This document shows, one piece after another, positions 17,119 through 26,243 of a stretch of 64,000 nucleotides of DNA; positions within the stretch are counted from its first letter, which is position 1; every line of letters begins with the position of its first letter. A program made the position numbers and the translations under genes. Under the pieces are notes generated by a model. It did no database searches. It was given only the letters and a program-made list of their open reading frames with translations, and had not been told where the DNA came from. The DNA is from Verrucomicrobiia bacterium (GTDB lineage: Bacteria > Verrucomicrobiota > Verrucomicrobiia > JADLBR01 > JAIBCM01), in NCBI GenBank assembly GCA_019694135.1, contig JAIBCM010000001.1, positions 1 through 64,000 of the forward strand, given 5' to 3'.

Positions 17119-17967
17119 TTAGTTATCCGGCAAGCAAACATAACCCTCACGATAAGTGGGATAGGCAGGTTGCCAGCCGAGTTGACGCATTTTGGTGTTG
17201 TTCACGCGCTTATGGGTGGAAGGTTCGGGAGCGAGCTGGATCCAGGAAGGAATCGGCATTTGCCATTGATCGGCGCACCATGCGATAATTTGATGCAAAG
17301 GCACTGGCTCATTATCGCATCCATTAAAAATGCCTCTTTTTTGTTTTTGGATTAAGCAATCGATTGCTGTGACAATGTCGTCGCGATGAATGTGGTTGAT
17401 CCAACGATTCGGCATTTCTTGATTTTGCTGAAGCGATTGTTTGATGTTCGATATCATGCGCATACGATTCGGACCATAAATGCCCGCTAATCTCAAAACC
17501 GCGCCTTGACGCGTTAAAACTTGTTGCTCGGTCGCGCGCAAAATGTTGCCCGTTTCCGTTTGAGGATTTGCTTCGCTTTGTTCTGTCACCCATTCACCCT
17601 GATTTTGCGGATAAACTGAAGTCGACGAGGTAAAGATAAGAAAATTTTTTTCGGAAAGATAGTTCATGGCATGAATCATACCTCGCCGATAAACTTGCTC
17701 ATAAATTTGAGCTTCCCCTCGCCCAGCAGCGGCGCAATAAAGCGCTGCAGAAAATGAAGAAGGTTGAAAATGGGTCACAAACTGTTGCCAACTTTCCTCT
17801 TTAGCAACATCGCCTACATAGGGTCGAACCCCTAAAGATTGCAAAATTTCAGCTGAATTTTCGGTGTGAATCCAGCCGGTTACTTTCCAGTTTTTTTCAA
17901 GAAAAAATTTAGCCACTGCTTGCCCCACGTAGCCGCAACCGATGATTAAGAGTTTTTTGTCTTCCAT
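17119..17967 (-). CDS. NAD(P)-dependent epimerase/SDR family protein (YeeZ-like)
   Basis: An N-terminal Rossmann motif, GCGYVGQAVAKFF, follows the start. FTSSTSVYPQNQGEWVTE fits the extended or atypical SDR family. VLRLAGIYGPNR and the later NHIHRDDIV are typical of YeeZ-like proteins. No classical Y-x3-K pair is obvious, so catalysis is unsure. I choose ATG 17967 over an upstream TTG at 17976 because GTGGAAA precedes it. The protein is 282 aa. It is divergent from the MBOAT gene and leads into the PfkB kinase. Confidence 0.82.
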   Translation of the reverse strand: MEDKKLLIIGCGYVGQAVAKFFLEKNWKVTGWIHTENSAEILQSLGVRPYVGDVAKEESWQQFVTHFQPSSFSAALYCAAAGRGEAQIYEQVYRRGMIHAMNYLSEKNFLIFTSSTSVYPQNQGEWVTEQSEANPQTETGNILRATEQQVLTRQGAVLRLAGIYGPNRMRMISNIKQSLQQNQEMPNRWINHIHRDDIVTAIDCLIQKQKRGIFNGCDNEPVPLHQIIAWCADQWQMPIPSWIQLAPEPSTHKRVNNTKMRQLGWQPAYPTYREGYVCLPDN

Positions 17968-18003
17968 TTTCCACAATAAGCTTTAGCACCATGACAAAAA
18001 CTT

Positions 18004-19266
18004 TTGAATCTCTCATTTTTTCTTCCCTTACTTCAGATTGTCCCCGCGTTAGTTGGGCTTTATTGGATTGCGGCCTCATTAGGCATGCATGAAAATCAAA
18101 CGGTTTTTGTAGCTTTGGGTGTTGGCGCTTTTATCAATGCTAATTGGCCAACGCATCGGTTGAAAATATGGATCAGCACGGGCTGCGCTGTCTGGTTTTT
18201 GCGCAATCCCAAATTTTTCTTTTATTGGTTAGGCGCAGTGAGCGTTATTTATTTTGTGCGTAATCGACGAGGCCTCGTTTTGTTGTTCGGATTTCTTTTT
18301 ATTTTCTTCTGGCCTAAATTCATTTTTTATGTGGCCTACCGTCAACCCGCTTGGCACAGCTGGCTCGATGCTTCGGCTTTGGCATTTCTTTTTCTAGGCG
18401 GTCTTTATTACTGGCGCGAAAAGCGTAATGAACGCATCCAACCCTTTTCTTTCTCGCAATGGTTAGGCTATTTTCTTTTCCCTTCCAATCCTTTGAATCC
18501 CATTAATATGGCGCCATCCGACTTTGCAGATCGCCAGCAAAATGCTATCCCTTACCGCGCAGCCTGGCAGGCCTTAGGGTTAGTGGCCTGCAAAGCGGCA
18601 GCCATTAAACTCATTCATTATTACGGTGACGGTTTTTTATATAAACAATGGCCTGTAGAAACTTTTCCCGAAAAATGGTTTGGATTGTCTCGATGGGAAA
18701 TCTGGATCATGCTGAGTTTTACTTATATTCATTATGCTTTATGGCTTTCCGCTACCGCAGATGTGGTGGTGTGTTTGGCACGATTTTTCGGGTTAAATTT
18801 ATTTTATAACTACCGTTGGGCATTGCTCGCATGGAATCCGGTAGAGTTATGGAGACGCTGGGCGATTTATAATCGTCGCTTGTTACTTAAACAGGTTTAT
18901 TTTCCTTTAGGCGGACGAACACGTCATGTTTACCGCAACATTTTACTTACTTTTTTAGCAAGCGCTTTGATTTTACACACAGGCTGGATCGGCTCTCGTT
19001 ATTTGACGGTGGGCAATGATATGGTCTGGCTTTATAGCGCTTATTTTTTGATGCAAGGGTTAGCTGTTTGCGTGTGCGTAGAATTCTGGCATTGGAACGG
19101 GAAAGATCCGAGTAGCGATCGTCAACTCCGTTGGAGTTGGGGTCGAGTCGCAACTACCCTTCTCACTCAAGGTTATGCGGCTTGGGTGCATCTTCTCATT
19201 CTCTGCCCTTATGGAACACCTTGGTCAACGCGAGTTAAAGCAATGTTTTATGCGCTGGGATTTTAA
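18004..19266 (+). CDS. MBOAT-family membrane acyltransferase-like protein
   Basis: This polytopic membrane protein (about ten hydrophobic segments, 420 aa) has the MBOAT signature. NPVELWRRWAIYNRRLLLKQ runs into VYFPLGG near residues 278-304, and a candidate catalytic His is in EFWHW near residue 363. MBOAT proteins move acyl groups onto polysaccharides, lipids or proteins. The frame opens with TTG at 18004. A better-looking ATG at 17991 lies in another frame, so a start error or a small N-terminal frameshift is possible; Met28 (18085) is another start. The UDP-sugar gene follows. Confidence 0.75.
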   Translation: MNLSFFLPLLQIVPALVGLYWIAASLGMHENQTVFVALGVGAFINANWPTHRLKIWISTGCAVWFLRNPKFFFYWLGAVSVIYFVRNRRGLVLLFGFLFIFFWPKFIFYVAYRQPAWHSWLDASALAFLFLGGLYYWREKRNERIQPFSFSQWLGYFLFPSNPLNPINMAPSDFADRQQNAIPYRAAWQALGLVACKAAAIKLIHYYGDGFLYKQWPVETFPEKWFGLSRWEIWIMLSFTYIHYALWLSATADVVVCLARFFGLNLFYNYRWALLAWNPVELWRRWAIYNRRLLLKQVYFPLGGRTRHVYRNILLTFLASALILHTGWIGSRYLTVGNDMVWLYSAYFLMQGLAVCVCVEFWHWNGKDPSSDRQLRWSWGRVATTLLTQGYAAWVHLLILCPYGTPWSTRVKAMFYALGF

Positions 19267-19298
19267 AATTTCACTTTTATAATTAGGCACTTCGACAA

Positions 19299-20702
19299 AT
19301 GGATTCCGAAACTTTATTTTTAGCGTTTGAAAAAAAAATGCAGGTGGCAGGCGTTCGCGCTTCAGCCATCGCTACATTTCGTCGTAATTTTTTTCTTCTT
19401 TTAGAAGGCCAAACCGGTTTTATTCCTGAAAATTCCTTGCAAGCAATCGGTTCGCTCCCCCGCTGGGAAAAATTGGATGAATCGCAATCAGCTAAAGAAC
19501 TTTTGCCTCAAACGGTTATTCTCAAATTAAACGGCGGTTTGGGAACGAGCATGGGATTAGCCCAGGCAAAATCGCTTCTTCCTATTAAAGAAAAAGAAAC
19601 TTTTTTGGATTTTATCGTTCAACAATTTCTTGCTTTAAAAAAAGTTTATGGCGTTTCTGCTGGCTTACAATTTTTGAACAGTTTTAGCACGAGTGCTGAC
19701 ACTTTAGCTTTTCTTAAAAAATATCCTGAATTAGGCGATTTCACAAAGCTGGAACTCATGCAAAATAAAGTGCCTAAAATTGATGCAACCACTTTTCACC
19801 CTGCTCAATCTTTATCTCATCCTGATTTGGAATGGTGTCCGCCGGGACATGGCGATTTGTATGCTGTGTTGTGGGATTCGGGACGATTAAATGAATGGAT
19901 TGAAAAAGGATTTCGTTATCTTTTTATTTCCAATGCGGACAATATTGGCGCTACACTTGATTTAAAATTGCTAAAGTATTTCGCTCAAAGCCAGCTTCCC
20001 TTTTTGATGGAGGTGACACCACGAACTGAAATTGATCGAAAAGGCGGTCATTTATGTCGCGATCAAAAAACGGGTGGGTTACGTTTGCGAGAATTAGCTC
20101 AATGCCCTCAAACCGATCTCGCTTTTTTTCAAGATATTGAACGTCATGCTTTTTTTAATACTAACAATTTGTGGGTGAATCTTTTGGCTCTGCGCGATCA
20201 ACTCGAACAACAAGGCGGCTTCTTACCACTGCCTTTTATCCAAAACCGTAAAACACTCGATCCTAAAGATAAAGCATCACCCATTGTCATACAGCTAGAA
20301 ACTGCGGTTGGTGCAGCCATGGAATGTTTTCCTCAAGCCAACGCTATCGTTGTGCCGAGGTCTCGATTTGCCCCGGTAAAAACCACTTCTGATCTCTTAA
20401 TTTTGCGTTCTGATCTTTATGAGGTAGATTCTTTCTATCAATTAAAACTGAATAACGCTTGTAAAGGAAGACTGCCTGTGATCACGCTCGATAAAGATTA
20501 TTACCAAATGATTGACCATTTTGATGCTTATTTTTTCTCTGGCGCGCCTTCTTTAAAACAATGCCAAAGCTTAACTCTTCGCGGTCCGATTCGGTTTGAG
20601 CCAGGCGTCTGTTTTGAAGGTCATGTGACCATCACCAATCCCACTACTCAACCTAAACGGCTAAAATCCGGGCATTATTCCAATCAACAAATCACATTAT
20701 AA
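19299..20702 (+). CDS. UTP-glucose-1-phosphate uridylyltransferase, eukaryotic (UGP2) type
   Basis: The enzyme would make UDP-glucose. The nucleotide-binding loop LKLNGGLGTSMGLAQAKS is near residue 73. It is followed by the LNSFSTSADT region, PPGHGDLYAVL (uridine site) and FISNADNIGATLD. C-terminal LDKDYYQMI and the final beta-helix-like part complete the family layout. At 467 aa it belongs to the eukaryote-like UDPGP family rather than bacterial GalU. A related UDP-N-acetylhexosamine pyrophosphorylase is less likely because of the NGGLGTSMG form. Confidence 0.9.
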   Translation: MDSETLFLAFEKKMQVAGVRASAIATFRRNFFLLLEGQTGFIPENSLQAIGSLPRWEKLDESQSAKELLPQTVILKLNGGLGTSMGLAQAKSLLPIKEKETFLDFIVQQFLALKKVYGVSAGLQFLNSFSTSADTLAFLKKYPELGDFTKLELMQNKVPKIDATTFHPAQSLSHPDLEWCPPGHGDLYAVLWDSGRLNEWIEKGFRYLFISNADNIGATLDLKLLKYFAQSQLPFLMEVTPRTEIDRKGGHLCRDQKTGGLRLRELAQCPQTDLAFFQDIERHAFFNTNNLWVNLLALRDQLEQQGGFLPLPFIQNRKTLDPKDKASPIVIQLETAVGAAMECFPQANAIVVPRSRFAPVKTTSDLLILRSDLYEVDSFYQLKLNNACKGRLPVITLDKDYYQMIDHFDAYFFSGAPSLKQCQSLTLRGPIRFEPGVCFEGHVTITNPTTQPKRLKSGHYSNQQITL

Positions 20703-20710
20703 GTTTTTTC

Positions 20711-21895
20711 ATGAATGTGACGGAAAAAACTTATTTTTGGGAAAAATGGCGAGCGCTTTCTAGTGGCGCGATTGAAACAGCCGGCTCTACTTTTCTTCTT
20801 TTAATTGCTGTTCGCCATTTCGAAGCCAATGCTTGGGCCAAAGGCATTTTGGCAACCGGAATTAATATTGGTCTTTTCTTTTCGCCTCTTATTCTTTCCT
20901 TTACAGCGCAATCACAAGAAAAAACTTCGCGCGTGGCTTCCTATCTCGCTGCATTAAGCAGTTTCAATTTTTTGCTCGCAGCGCTCTTCCCCACGCTGCC
21001 TTTATACGTGATCGCTTCCACGTTAGCAATGGCTTGCGGTTCGTCGGCGGTTCCTTTAATGACTCAGGTTTATCAAGACAACTATCCTCAAGGATCACAA
21101 GGCCGCCTTTTTTCTATCACTTTTTCCATTCGCGTTTTATCAGCCATGATTTTCAGTTATTTAGGCGGACGATTTTTGGAAGGCGCTTTAGATCGATTTC
21201 GTTGGCTACTACTCTTCTTTGCTGCAGCTTTTGCTTTTGCGAGTTTTTGTCTTCGCCAATGCCCCTCTTCGCCTTTACGACAATCGGCAACTTTTCATCC
21301 TTTAGCAGCCATGCGTTTTTTAAAACAAGACACTATTTTTCGACGCACTTTAATGAGTTGGATGCTGATGGGTTTTGGCAATTTAATGATCCTGCCCCTA
21401 CGTGTGGAATATCTGGCCAACGCCAAATACGGTTTAAAACTTAGCGCCTTTATGGTCGCACTTTTAGTTGGTGTGATTCCTAATTTTACACGCTTATCTA
21501 CTAGCCCACTTTGGGGGCGATGGTTTGATCGCTTACCCTTTCTCAAACTTCGGTTTATTTTAAGTTTCTGTTTTATTGCTTCGACTCTTACTTTTTATTT
21601 GATTCACGACGTAACAGCTTTGGTAATTGGCGCCGCTATTTTTGGCATCGCCCAAGCAGGTGGCGATATCGGTTGGAGCTTATGGGTTATCAAACTCGCT
21701 CCACCGCAACATGCTGCAGAATATATGTCCGTTCACACTTTCTTCACAGGTATTCGTGGAATGATTGCTCCATTTGTAGCCTTCGCACTTTTACCTCAAT
21801 TCACCCCTCCAATCATTGCTCTGATGGCAGCCAGTTTAATGGCGTTAGGCGCAGCCTTGCTTCTTCCTGAATTGAAAAAAGTTTCCTCTTCATAA
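20711..21895 (+). CDS. MFS transporter
   Basis: This 394-residue protein has about twelve hydrophobic segments in two halves. A central basic loop (SPLRQSATFHP) precedes a second half that begins FRRTLMSWMLMGFGNLMI. The cytoplasmic loop after the eighth segment contains SPLWGRWFDRLPFLKLR, which fits the MFS loop pattern. The substrate cannot be predicted. It starts eight bases after the UDP-glucose gene and may share its transcript. Confidence 0.8.
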   Translation: MNVTEKTYFWEKWRALSSGAIETAGSTFLLLIAVRHFEANAWAKGILATGINIGLFFSPLILSFTAQSQEKTSRVASYLAALSSFNFLLAALFPTLPLYVIASTLAMACGSSAVPLMTQVYQDNYPQGSQGRLFSITFSIRVLSAMIFSYLGGRFLEGALDRFRWLLLFFAAAFAFASFCLRQCPSSPLRQSATFHPLAAMRFLKQDTIFRRTLMSWMLMGFGNLMILPLRVEYLANAKYGLKLSAFMVALLVGVIPNFTRLSTSPLWGRWFDRLPFLKLRFILSFCFIASTLTFYLIHDVTALVIGAAIFGIAQAGGDIGWSLWVIKLAPPQHAAEYMSVHTFFTGIRGMIAPFVAFALLPQFTPPIIALMAASLMALGAALLLPELKKVSSS

Positions 21896-21937
21896 ATTAA
21901 CTCGTCTCCCAGATTTCTTGCGCTAAAAAATAAAAAT

Positions 21938-22639
21938 ATGATTCAGGTCGATGTCGTAACTCTTTTTCCTGAAATCGTGTATGGTGCTTTGGATGCCAGC
22001 ATGATGAAACGAGCCCAAACGGCTGGTCATTTAAAATTACAACTACACCAACTGCGCCAATTTGCTATCGATAAACATGGCACAGTCGATGATAAACCTT
22101 ATGGGGGTGGCGCTGGTATGGTGATGCGTTGCGAACCGATTTTTGATGCTGTGGAAACAATTCTGGGCAAAGCATTCTCCGAAGTGCCACGCATTTTATT
22201 ATGTCCTCAAGGCAAACCTTTTGATCAAGCTAAGGCTTCCGAATTATCAAAGCTGCCTCGCTTCCTGCTAATCTGTGGTCATTACGAAGGAGTAGATGAG
22301 CGAGTTCGACAGCATCTTGCCACCGATGAAATTTCTTTAGGCGATTACGTGATTACTAACGGCGCTTTAGCTGCTGCAGTAGTCATTGATGCGGTGACAC
22401 GCCTGATTCCTGGCGTCTTGGGCGACGAGCAATCAGCGAGTGAAGAATCCTATTCGCAAGCGCTTTTGGAATATCCGCATTATACCCGCCCTCCCAATTT
22501 TCGTGATCATCACGTTCCAGAAATTTTACTTTCCGGCCATCACGCAGCCATTGCACAATGGCGCGTAGAACAAGCTCGCTTAAGAACGCAGGCAAAACGT
22601 CCTGATTTACTATCTCAAAAGACATCGTCCAATTTTTAA
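21938..22639 (+). CDS. trmD: tRNA (guanine37-N1)-methyltransferase
   Basis: TrmD methylates G37 of tRNAs reading CNN codons and prevents frameshifts. The trefoil-knot SPOUT domain shows [28 protein letters not shown] and the SAM-binding [32 protein letters not shown] contains the catalytic Asp. The length of 233 aa is normal. It is separated from rplS, which is unusual compared with the common rpsP-rimM-trmD-rplS cluster. Confidence 0.96.
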   Translation: MIQVDVVTLFPEIVYGALDASMMKRAQTAGHLKLQLHQLRQFAIDKHGTVDDKPYGGGAGMVMRCEPIFDAVETILGKAFSEVPRILLCPQGKPFDQAKASELSKLPRFLLICGHYEGVDERVRQHLATDEISLGDYVITNGALAAAVVIDAVTRLIPGVLGDEQSASEESYSQALLEYPHYTRPPNFRDHHVPEILLSGHHAAIAQWRVEQARLRTQAKRPDLLSQKTSSNF

Positions 22640-22642
22640 TTT

Positions 22643-23770
22643 ATGGTTCCCTCTCAAACTGAGGCTTCTTTAGGAGTCATCCCTCGCTCGCGTTATCAAC
22701 CTCAACTGGATGGTTTGCGAGCAGTCGCTGTCTTAGTGATCCTGTTAGATCACAATTACACTCCTGTGGCCGAGTTTTTGCATTTGGGTCTTTTAGGTGT
22801 CAGACTTTTTTTTGTGATGAGCGGTTATCTGATTACCCACACACTTTTAGGATTAAGAAAAAAAATAGAGGCTCGCTCTCTTCTATTAACAAGTGCCTTT
22901 ACTGATTTTTATGCGCGTCGCTTTCTCCGTATTCTACCGGCTTATTATGTTGCGATCGCTTTGGGTGTGATTCTGGGTTTTCCTCAAGTGCAAGGGTCAT
23001 TGATATGGCCATTAACTTTTTTGACCAATTTTTGGATTTCCCTACGTGGCGAATGGCCTCCAATGGTTTCACATTTTTGGTCCATTGCTGTGCAAGAACA
23101 ATTTTACTTGTTATGGCCTTGTATCATTTTAATTGTTTCACGAACTTATTTGTGGGCAACTATGATTGGCTTTGTCTTAAGCGCTTTAATCTTCCGCGCG
23201 ACTTGCATCACATGGGAAATTCCTTTAATTACGCGCTGGGTTTTACCCTTTGGCTGTCTCGATTCGCTGGTAATTGGCGCCATGATTAGCTACGCCAAAC
23301 AAACTTGGCAACCAACCCGCTATCATTTCTGGATTAAATCTAAAGGAGCGGTTGCGGCAGCCATTCTTTGCATTGTAACCGCTCATTTTTTAAGAGGCGG
23401 CAATCCCGAAACTCCGCTCATTGCAATGAAAGAAACTTTAGAAGCCCTGGCCTTAGCCTGTTTTTTAGCTTATGCCGTCGACGGTTTTTCCGGATGGTTG
23501 GGCAAATGTTTAGCCAATCCTGTTTTGGTTTCTATGGGAAGAATGAGTTACGGCATTTATCTTTATCACGTTCTTATTTTAGCAGGTCTTAAACCTTTCT
23601 TAACTCCACTACTTTCAGCACTACCTAAATACGAATGGATACAAGCCGTGATTCTTTGTTTTGCCACTTGGAGTGTTGCTGCATTATCGTGGTATGGATT
23701 AGAAAATCCTATGAGCCAATTAAGAAAATATTTTATTACTACAACCGATAAAAATTCTAAAAAACTTTAA
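22643..23770 (+). CDS. acyltransferase 3 (OafA/YrhL) family protein
   Basis: This integral membrane O-acyltransferase probably modifies a cell-surface glycan. The first helix holds QLDGLRAVAVLVILLDH, with the His of the family's R-x10-H motif. FVMSGYLITHTLL and the hallmark SIAVQEQFYLLWP (family form S-x-x-x-E-Q-F-Y) follow. About ten hydrophobic segments occur over 375 aa. It follows trmD by three bases. Its stop shares TTAA with the convergent TPR gene. Confidence 0.9.
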   Translation: MVPSQTEASLGVIPRSRYQPQLDGLRAVAVLVILLDHNYTPVAEFLHLGLLGVRLFFVMSGYLITHTLLGLRKKIEARSLLLTSAFTDFYARRFLRILPAYYVAIALGVILGFPQVQGSLIWPLTFLTNFWISLRGEWPPMVSHFWSIAVQEQFYLLWPCIILIVSRTYLWATMIGFVLSALIFRATCITWEIPLITRWVLPFGCLDSLVIGAMISYAKQTWQPTRYHFWIKSKGAVAAAILCIVTAHFLRGGNPETPLIAMKETLEALALACFLAYAVDGFSGWLGKCLANPVLVSMGRMSYGIYLYHVLILAGLKPFLTPLLSALPKYEWIQAVILCFATWSVAALSWYGLENPMSQLRKYFITTTDKNSKKL

Positions 23771-24402
23771 CTCGATTTTTTTTCGGATTCCAATCGCTTG
23801 AGCTGTTCTGCCGCAAAATTGCGCCACACGCTCTGGGGGTAAGCAGCGGGAATGCTTTCATACGTTTGTTTAGCCTGTGCTTTCATTCCTTGCCTTTCAT
23901 AAACCTGACCTACCGCCAGGCGCGCTTCCGCCGCCCGATACGATTGAGGAAATTGTTCAAATACCTTTTTGTATTGAGCCAACGCCAAGTCTAATTCTCC
24001 CTTTGCTTCATAAACGGCTCCCAACCCCATCAAGGCATTTGGCGCAAAATCGTGCTGAGGAAAAAGCTGCAAAAATTTTGTATAAGCATTGATTGCTTTA
24101 TCCCATTTTTGATCGTAGTAAAATTTTCCACCCATAAAAAGCAACGCCTGAGCCGAAGCCGGTGTGCCCGGATATTGATCCACTACCTTTTGCAAATCTT
24201 CCGTAGTTTCTTGTACATCAAAAAATTGCTGTGCCTTGGTATTGAGCGACGCCTTAGTCACACGCGCATAAGTATAAAAAATAGCAGCAGCCAATCCGAC
24301 AAAAATAAGTGCAATAATCCATAACTTATATTTTTCCCAGAAAAAACTTCCTTCCAGATCTTCCAAATGGACTGCAGCTTCTTTTTTAGGTGTCGAACTC
24401 AT
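23767..24402 (-). CDS. TPR-repeat membrane protein (YfgM-like)
   Basis: A cytoplasmic N-terminal tail of about 28 residues precedes one transmembrane helix (LWIIALIFVGLAAAIFYTYA). Three or four TPR units then fill residues 60-205, for example DKAINAYTKFLQLFPQHDFA and LALAQYKKVFEQFPQSYRAA. The layout matches YfgM/BamD-like proteins, which assist envelope protein traffic. The N terminus EDLEGSFFWEKYKLW is family-like. It is the last gene on this strand before the mqn operon begins upstream. Confidence 0.82.
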   Translation of the reverse strand: MSSTPKKEAAVHLEDLEGSFFWEKYKLWIIALIFVGLAAAIFYTYARVTKASLNTKAQQFFDVQETTEDLQKVVDQYPGTPASAQALLFMGGKFYYDQKWDKAINAYTKFLQLFPQHDFAPNALMGLGAVYEAKGELDLALAQYKKVFEQFPQSYRAAEARLAVGQVYERQGMKAQAKQTYESIPAAYPQSVWRNFAAEQLKRLESEKKSS

Positions 24403-24441
24403 AAAGCAACGTTATGAATGGCAATTCTCCACGAGGCAAGT

Positions 24442-25527
24442 CTAATTCAGCAATCGATACCAATTATCGCGTTGATGCGGTTCGTAATCCATTTCGCTAA
24501 TTAACCGTTTCATTTCATCTGCGTTTAAGCGAAATGTGGTGCCCGCACTCGAAACCACATTTTCTTCCATCATCACTGACCCAAAATCGTTGGCGCCAAA
24601 TTGTAACGCAATTTGACCAATCTGCGGTCCTTGCGTGACCCAAGAGGATTGAACGTTATCAAAATTATCGAGGAAAATTCGGCTCAAAGCTTGCATGCGA
24701 AGATATTCGTGAGAACCCACAGGTTGCGCTTTCAATTTGGTATGATCCGGTTGAAAGGTCCAACAAATAAATGCTGTAAAACCACCCGTTTTATCTTGTT
24801 GATCTCGTAGCTTAGCCAAATGCTCCAAACGATCTTCAACCGTTTCCACATGACCGAACATCATAGTCGCACTGGAATTCAATCCTAACCCATGCGCAAT
24901 ATCCATCACGCGCAACCAATTCTCTGAATCACATTTTAATGGCGCAATACGTTGTCGCACACGATCCACCAAAATTTCGCCACCACCGCCCGGAATCGAA
25001 CCCAAACCCGCTTCTTTGAACAAACGAATGACCTCTTCTAATGGCAACTGGAACACTTCGGCAAAATGATTAAATTCCGGCGGTGAAAAACCATGAATAT
25101 TAATCGCAGGAAAATGTGTTTTAATATAACGCAATAAATCCAGATAATAATCCAAATTTAATTTGGGATGATGTCCGCCCTGCATCAAAATTTGTGTTCC
25201 CCCGATTTCAACTAGTTCCTGAATTTTTTCGCCGATTTGTTCCGGGCTTAACACATAATGGTCATCGTCTTTTTCCGTGCGATAAAAAGCGCAAAATTTA
25301 CAGTAGACATTACAAACATTGGTATAATTAATATTGCGATCAATAATATAAGTCACAATGCGATCGCCGCGACCTTCATAAGCGTTTTCTTTTTTTTGAC
25401 GTTTTCTTTCCGAGGCCAAAAAACCCAACTCCGGCAAAGACAAATCATAGAGCGATCGCGCTTCAGAAACAGTGATGCGATCGCCCGCTAGCACTTTATC
25501 TCGAATCTCGGTAATTGACGCAATCAT
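24442..25527 (-). CDS. mqnC: cyclic dehypoxanthine futalosine synthase
   Basis: This radical SAM enzyme cyclises dehypoxanthine futalosine in the futalosine route to menaquinone. The cluster motif CNVYCKFCAF is at about residues 63-72. GGTQILMQGGHHPKL, GGGGEILVDRVR and the C-terminal GANDFGSVMMEENVVSSAG are diagnostic. I choose ATG 25527, which overlaps the mqnA stop as ATGA, rather than a TTG six bases upstream; this gives 361 aa. It is last in the mqnP-E-A-C order. Confidence 0.95.
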   Translation of the reverse strand: MIASITEIRDKVLAGDRITVSEARSLYDLSLPELGFLASERKRQKKENAYEGRGDRIVTYIIDRNINYTNVCNVYCKFCAFYRTEKDDDHYVLSPEQIGEKIQELVEIGGTQILMQGGHHPKLNLDYYLDLLRYIKTHFPAINIHGFSPPEFNHFAEVFQLPLEEVIRLFKEAGLGSIPGGGGEILVDRVRQRIAPLKCDSENWLRVMDIAHGLGLNSSATMMFGHVETVEDRLEHLAKLRDQQDKTGGFTAFICWTFQPDHTKLKAQPVGSHEYLRMQALSRIFLDNFDNVQSSWVTQGPQIGQIALQFGANDFGSVMMEENVVSSAGTTFRLNADEMKRLISEMDYEPHQRDNWYRLLN

Positions 25528-26243
25528 AACCAATGCAAAGCCAAACGTTCTTTTATTAATCCTAACGATAATAGCTCTTCTTGAAATCGCAAAATTGCCT
25601 TTTTTTCAAGCACTCCCAACTCGTAAGAAATATTTTTCTTTAAATAAATTTCTTCCTCAATACTTGCCGTATATTTCTCGACCTGTTTGACTCCTTTTTC
25701 TTTTGTCTCTCTTAATCTTTCTGCCAACGCTTGTTTTTCTTGAAATTCAGAACGAATTGCCCAAACCGCAAACACAAAAGGAAGTTGACGTTTTTGATAC
25801 CAAGCCTGCGCCAAATCCAAAACAGGCGTTTGCGGATAATTTTTGCGAAAATTTAAAGCTCGATCACCAATCATGAGTTGCGCTTCAAACTTTTCTTCCG
25901 GTTCGACCCATTGCGCCTTAAAATTCAAATCTTTTTCCAGTATAATTTTTGCCAGTGCTACAGAAGTTTTCGATTCAATATCCGTAGCGATACGAACTTT
26001 TTCATGCAAAGGATAAGTTAAAAAAACAGATTTCACCTCCCGCTCACTGCCAATGGCGCATCCTTCCACTATCTCATAATTGGGCCATTCCAACACTTCC
26101 AAAATTGGAACCAGAGCGGCATCCAACTCTCCCCTTCTCAAACACTCAGCCAGACGCGAAGGCACTTCATAAATCACCGCATCCAACCCTTCGGTTAAAG
26201 GTTTGGCATTTAAATAAGGGACGGATCCAACACGAGCTTTCAC
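25524..26243 (-). CDS. mqnA: chorismate dehydratase MqnA
   Basis: MqnA removes water from chorismate to form 3-enolpyruvylbenzoate, the first step of the futalosine pathway. It has a two-lobed periplasmic-binding-like fold. Family marks are VGSVPYLNAKPLTEGL at the N terminus, RRGELDAALVPI, and LMIGDRALNFR. The length of 239 aa is slightly short of the usual 270-280. It overlaps mqnE and mqnC by four bases on either side, so the genes are translationally coupled. Confidence 0.93.
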   Translation of the reverse strand: MKARVGSVPYLNAKPLTEGLDAVIYEVPSRLAECLRRGELDAALVPILEVLEWPNYEIVEGCAIGSEREVKSVFLTYPLHEKVRIATDIESKTSVALAKIILEKDLNFKAQWVEPEEKFEAQLMIGDRALNFRKNYPQTPVLDLAQAWYQKRQLPFVFAVWAIRSEFQEKQALAERLRETKEKGVKQVEKYTASIEEEIYLKKNISYELGVLEKKAILRFQEELLSLGLIKERLALHWL

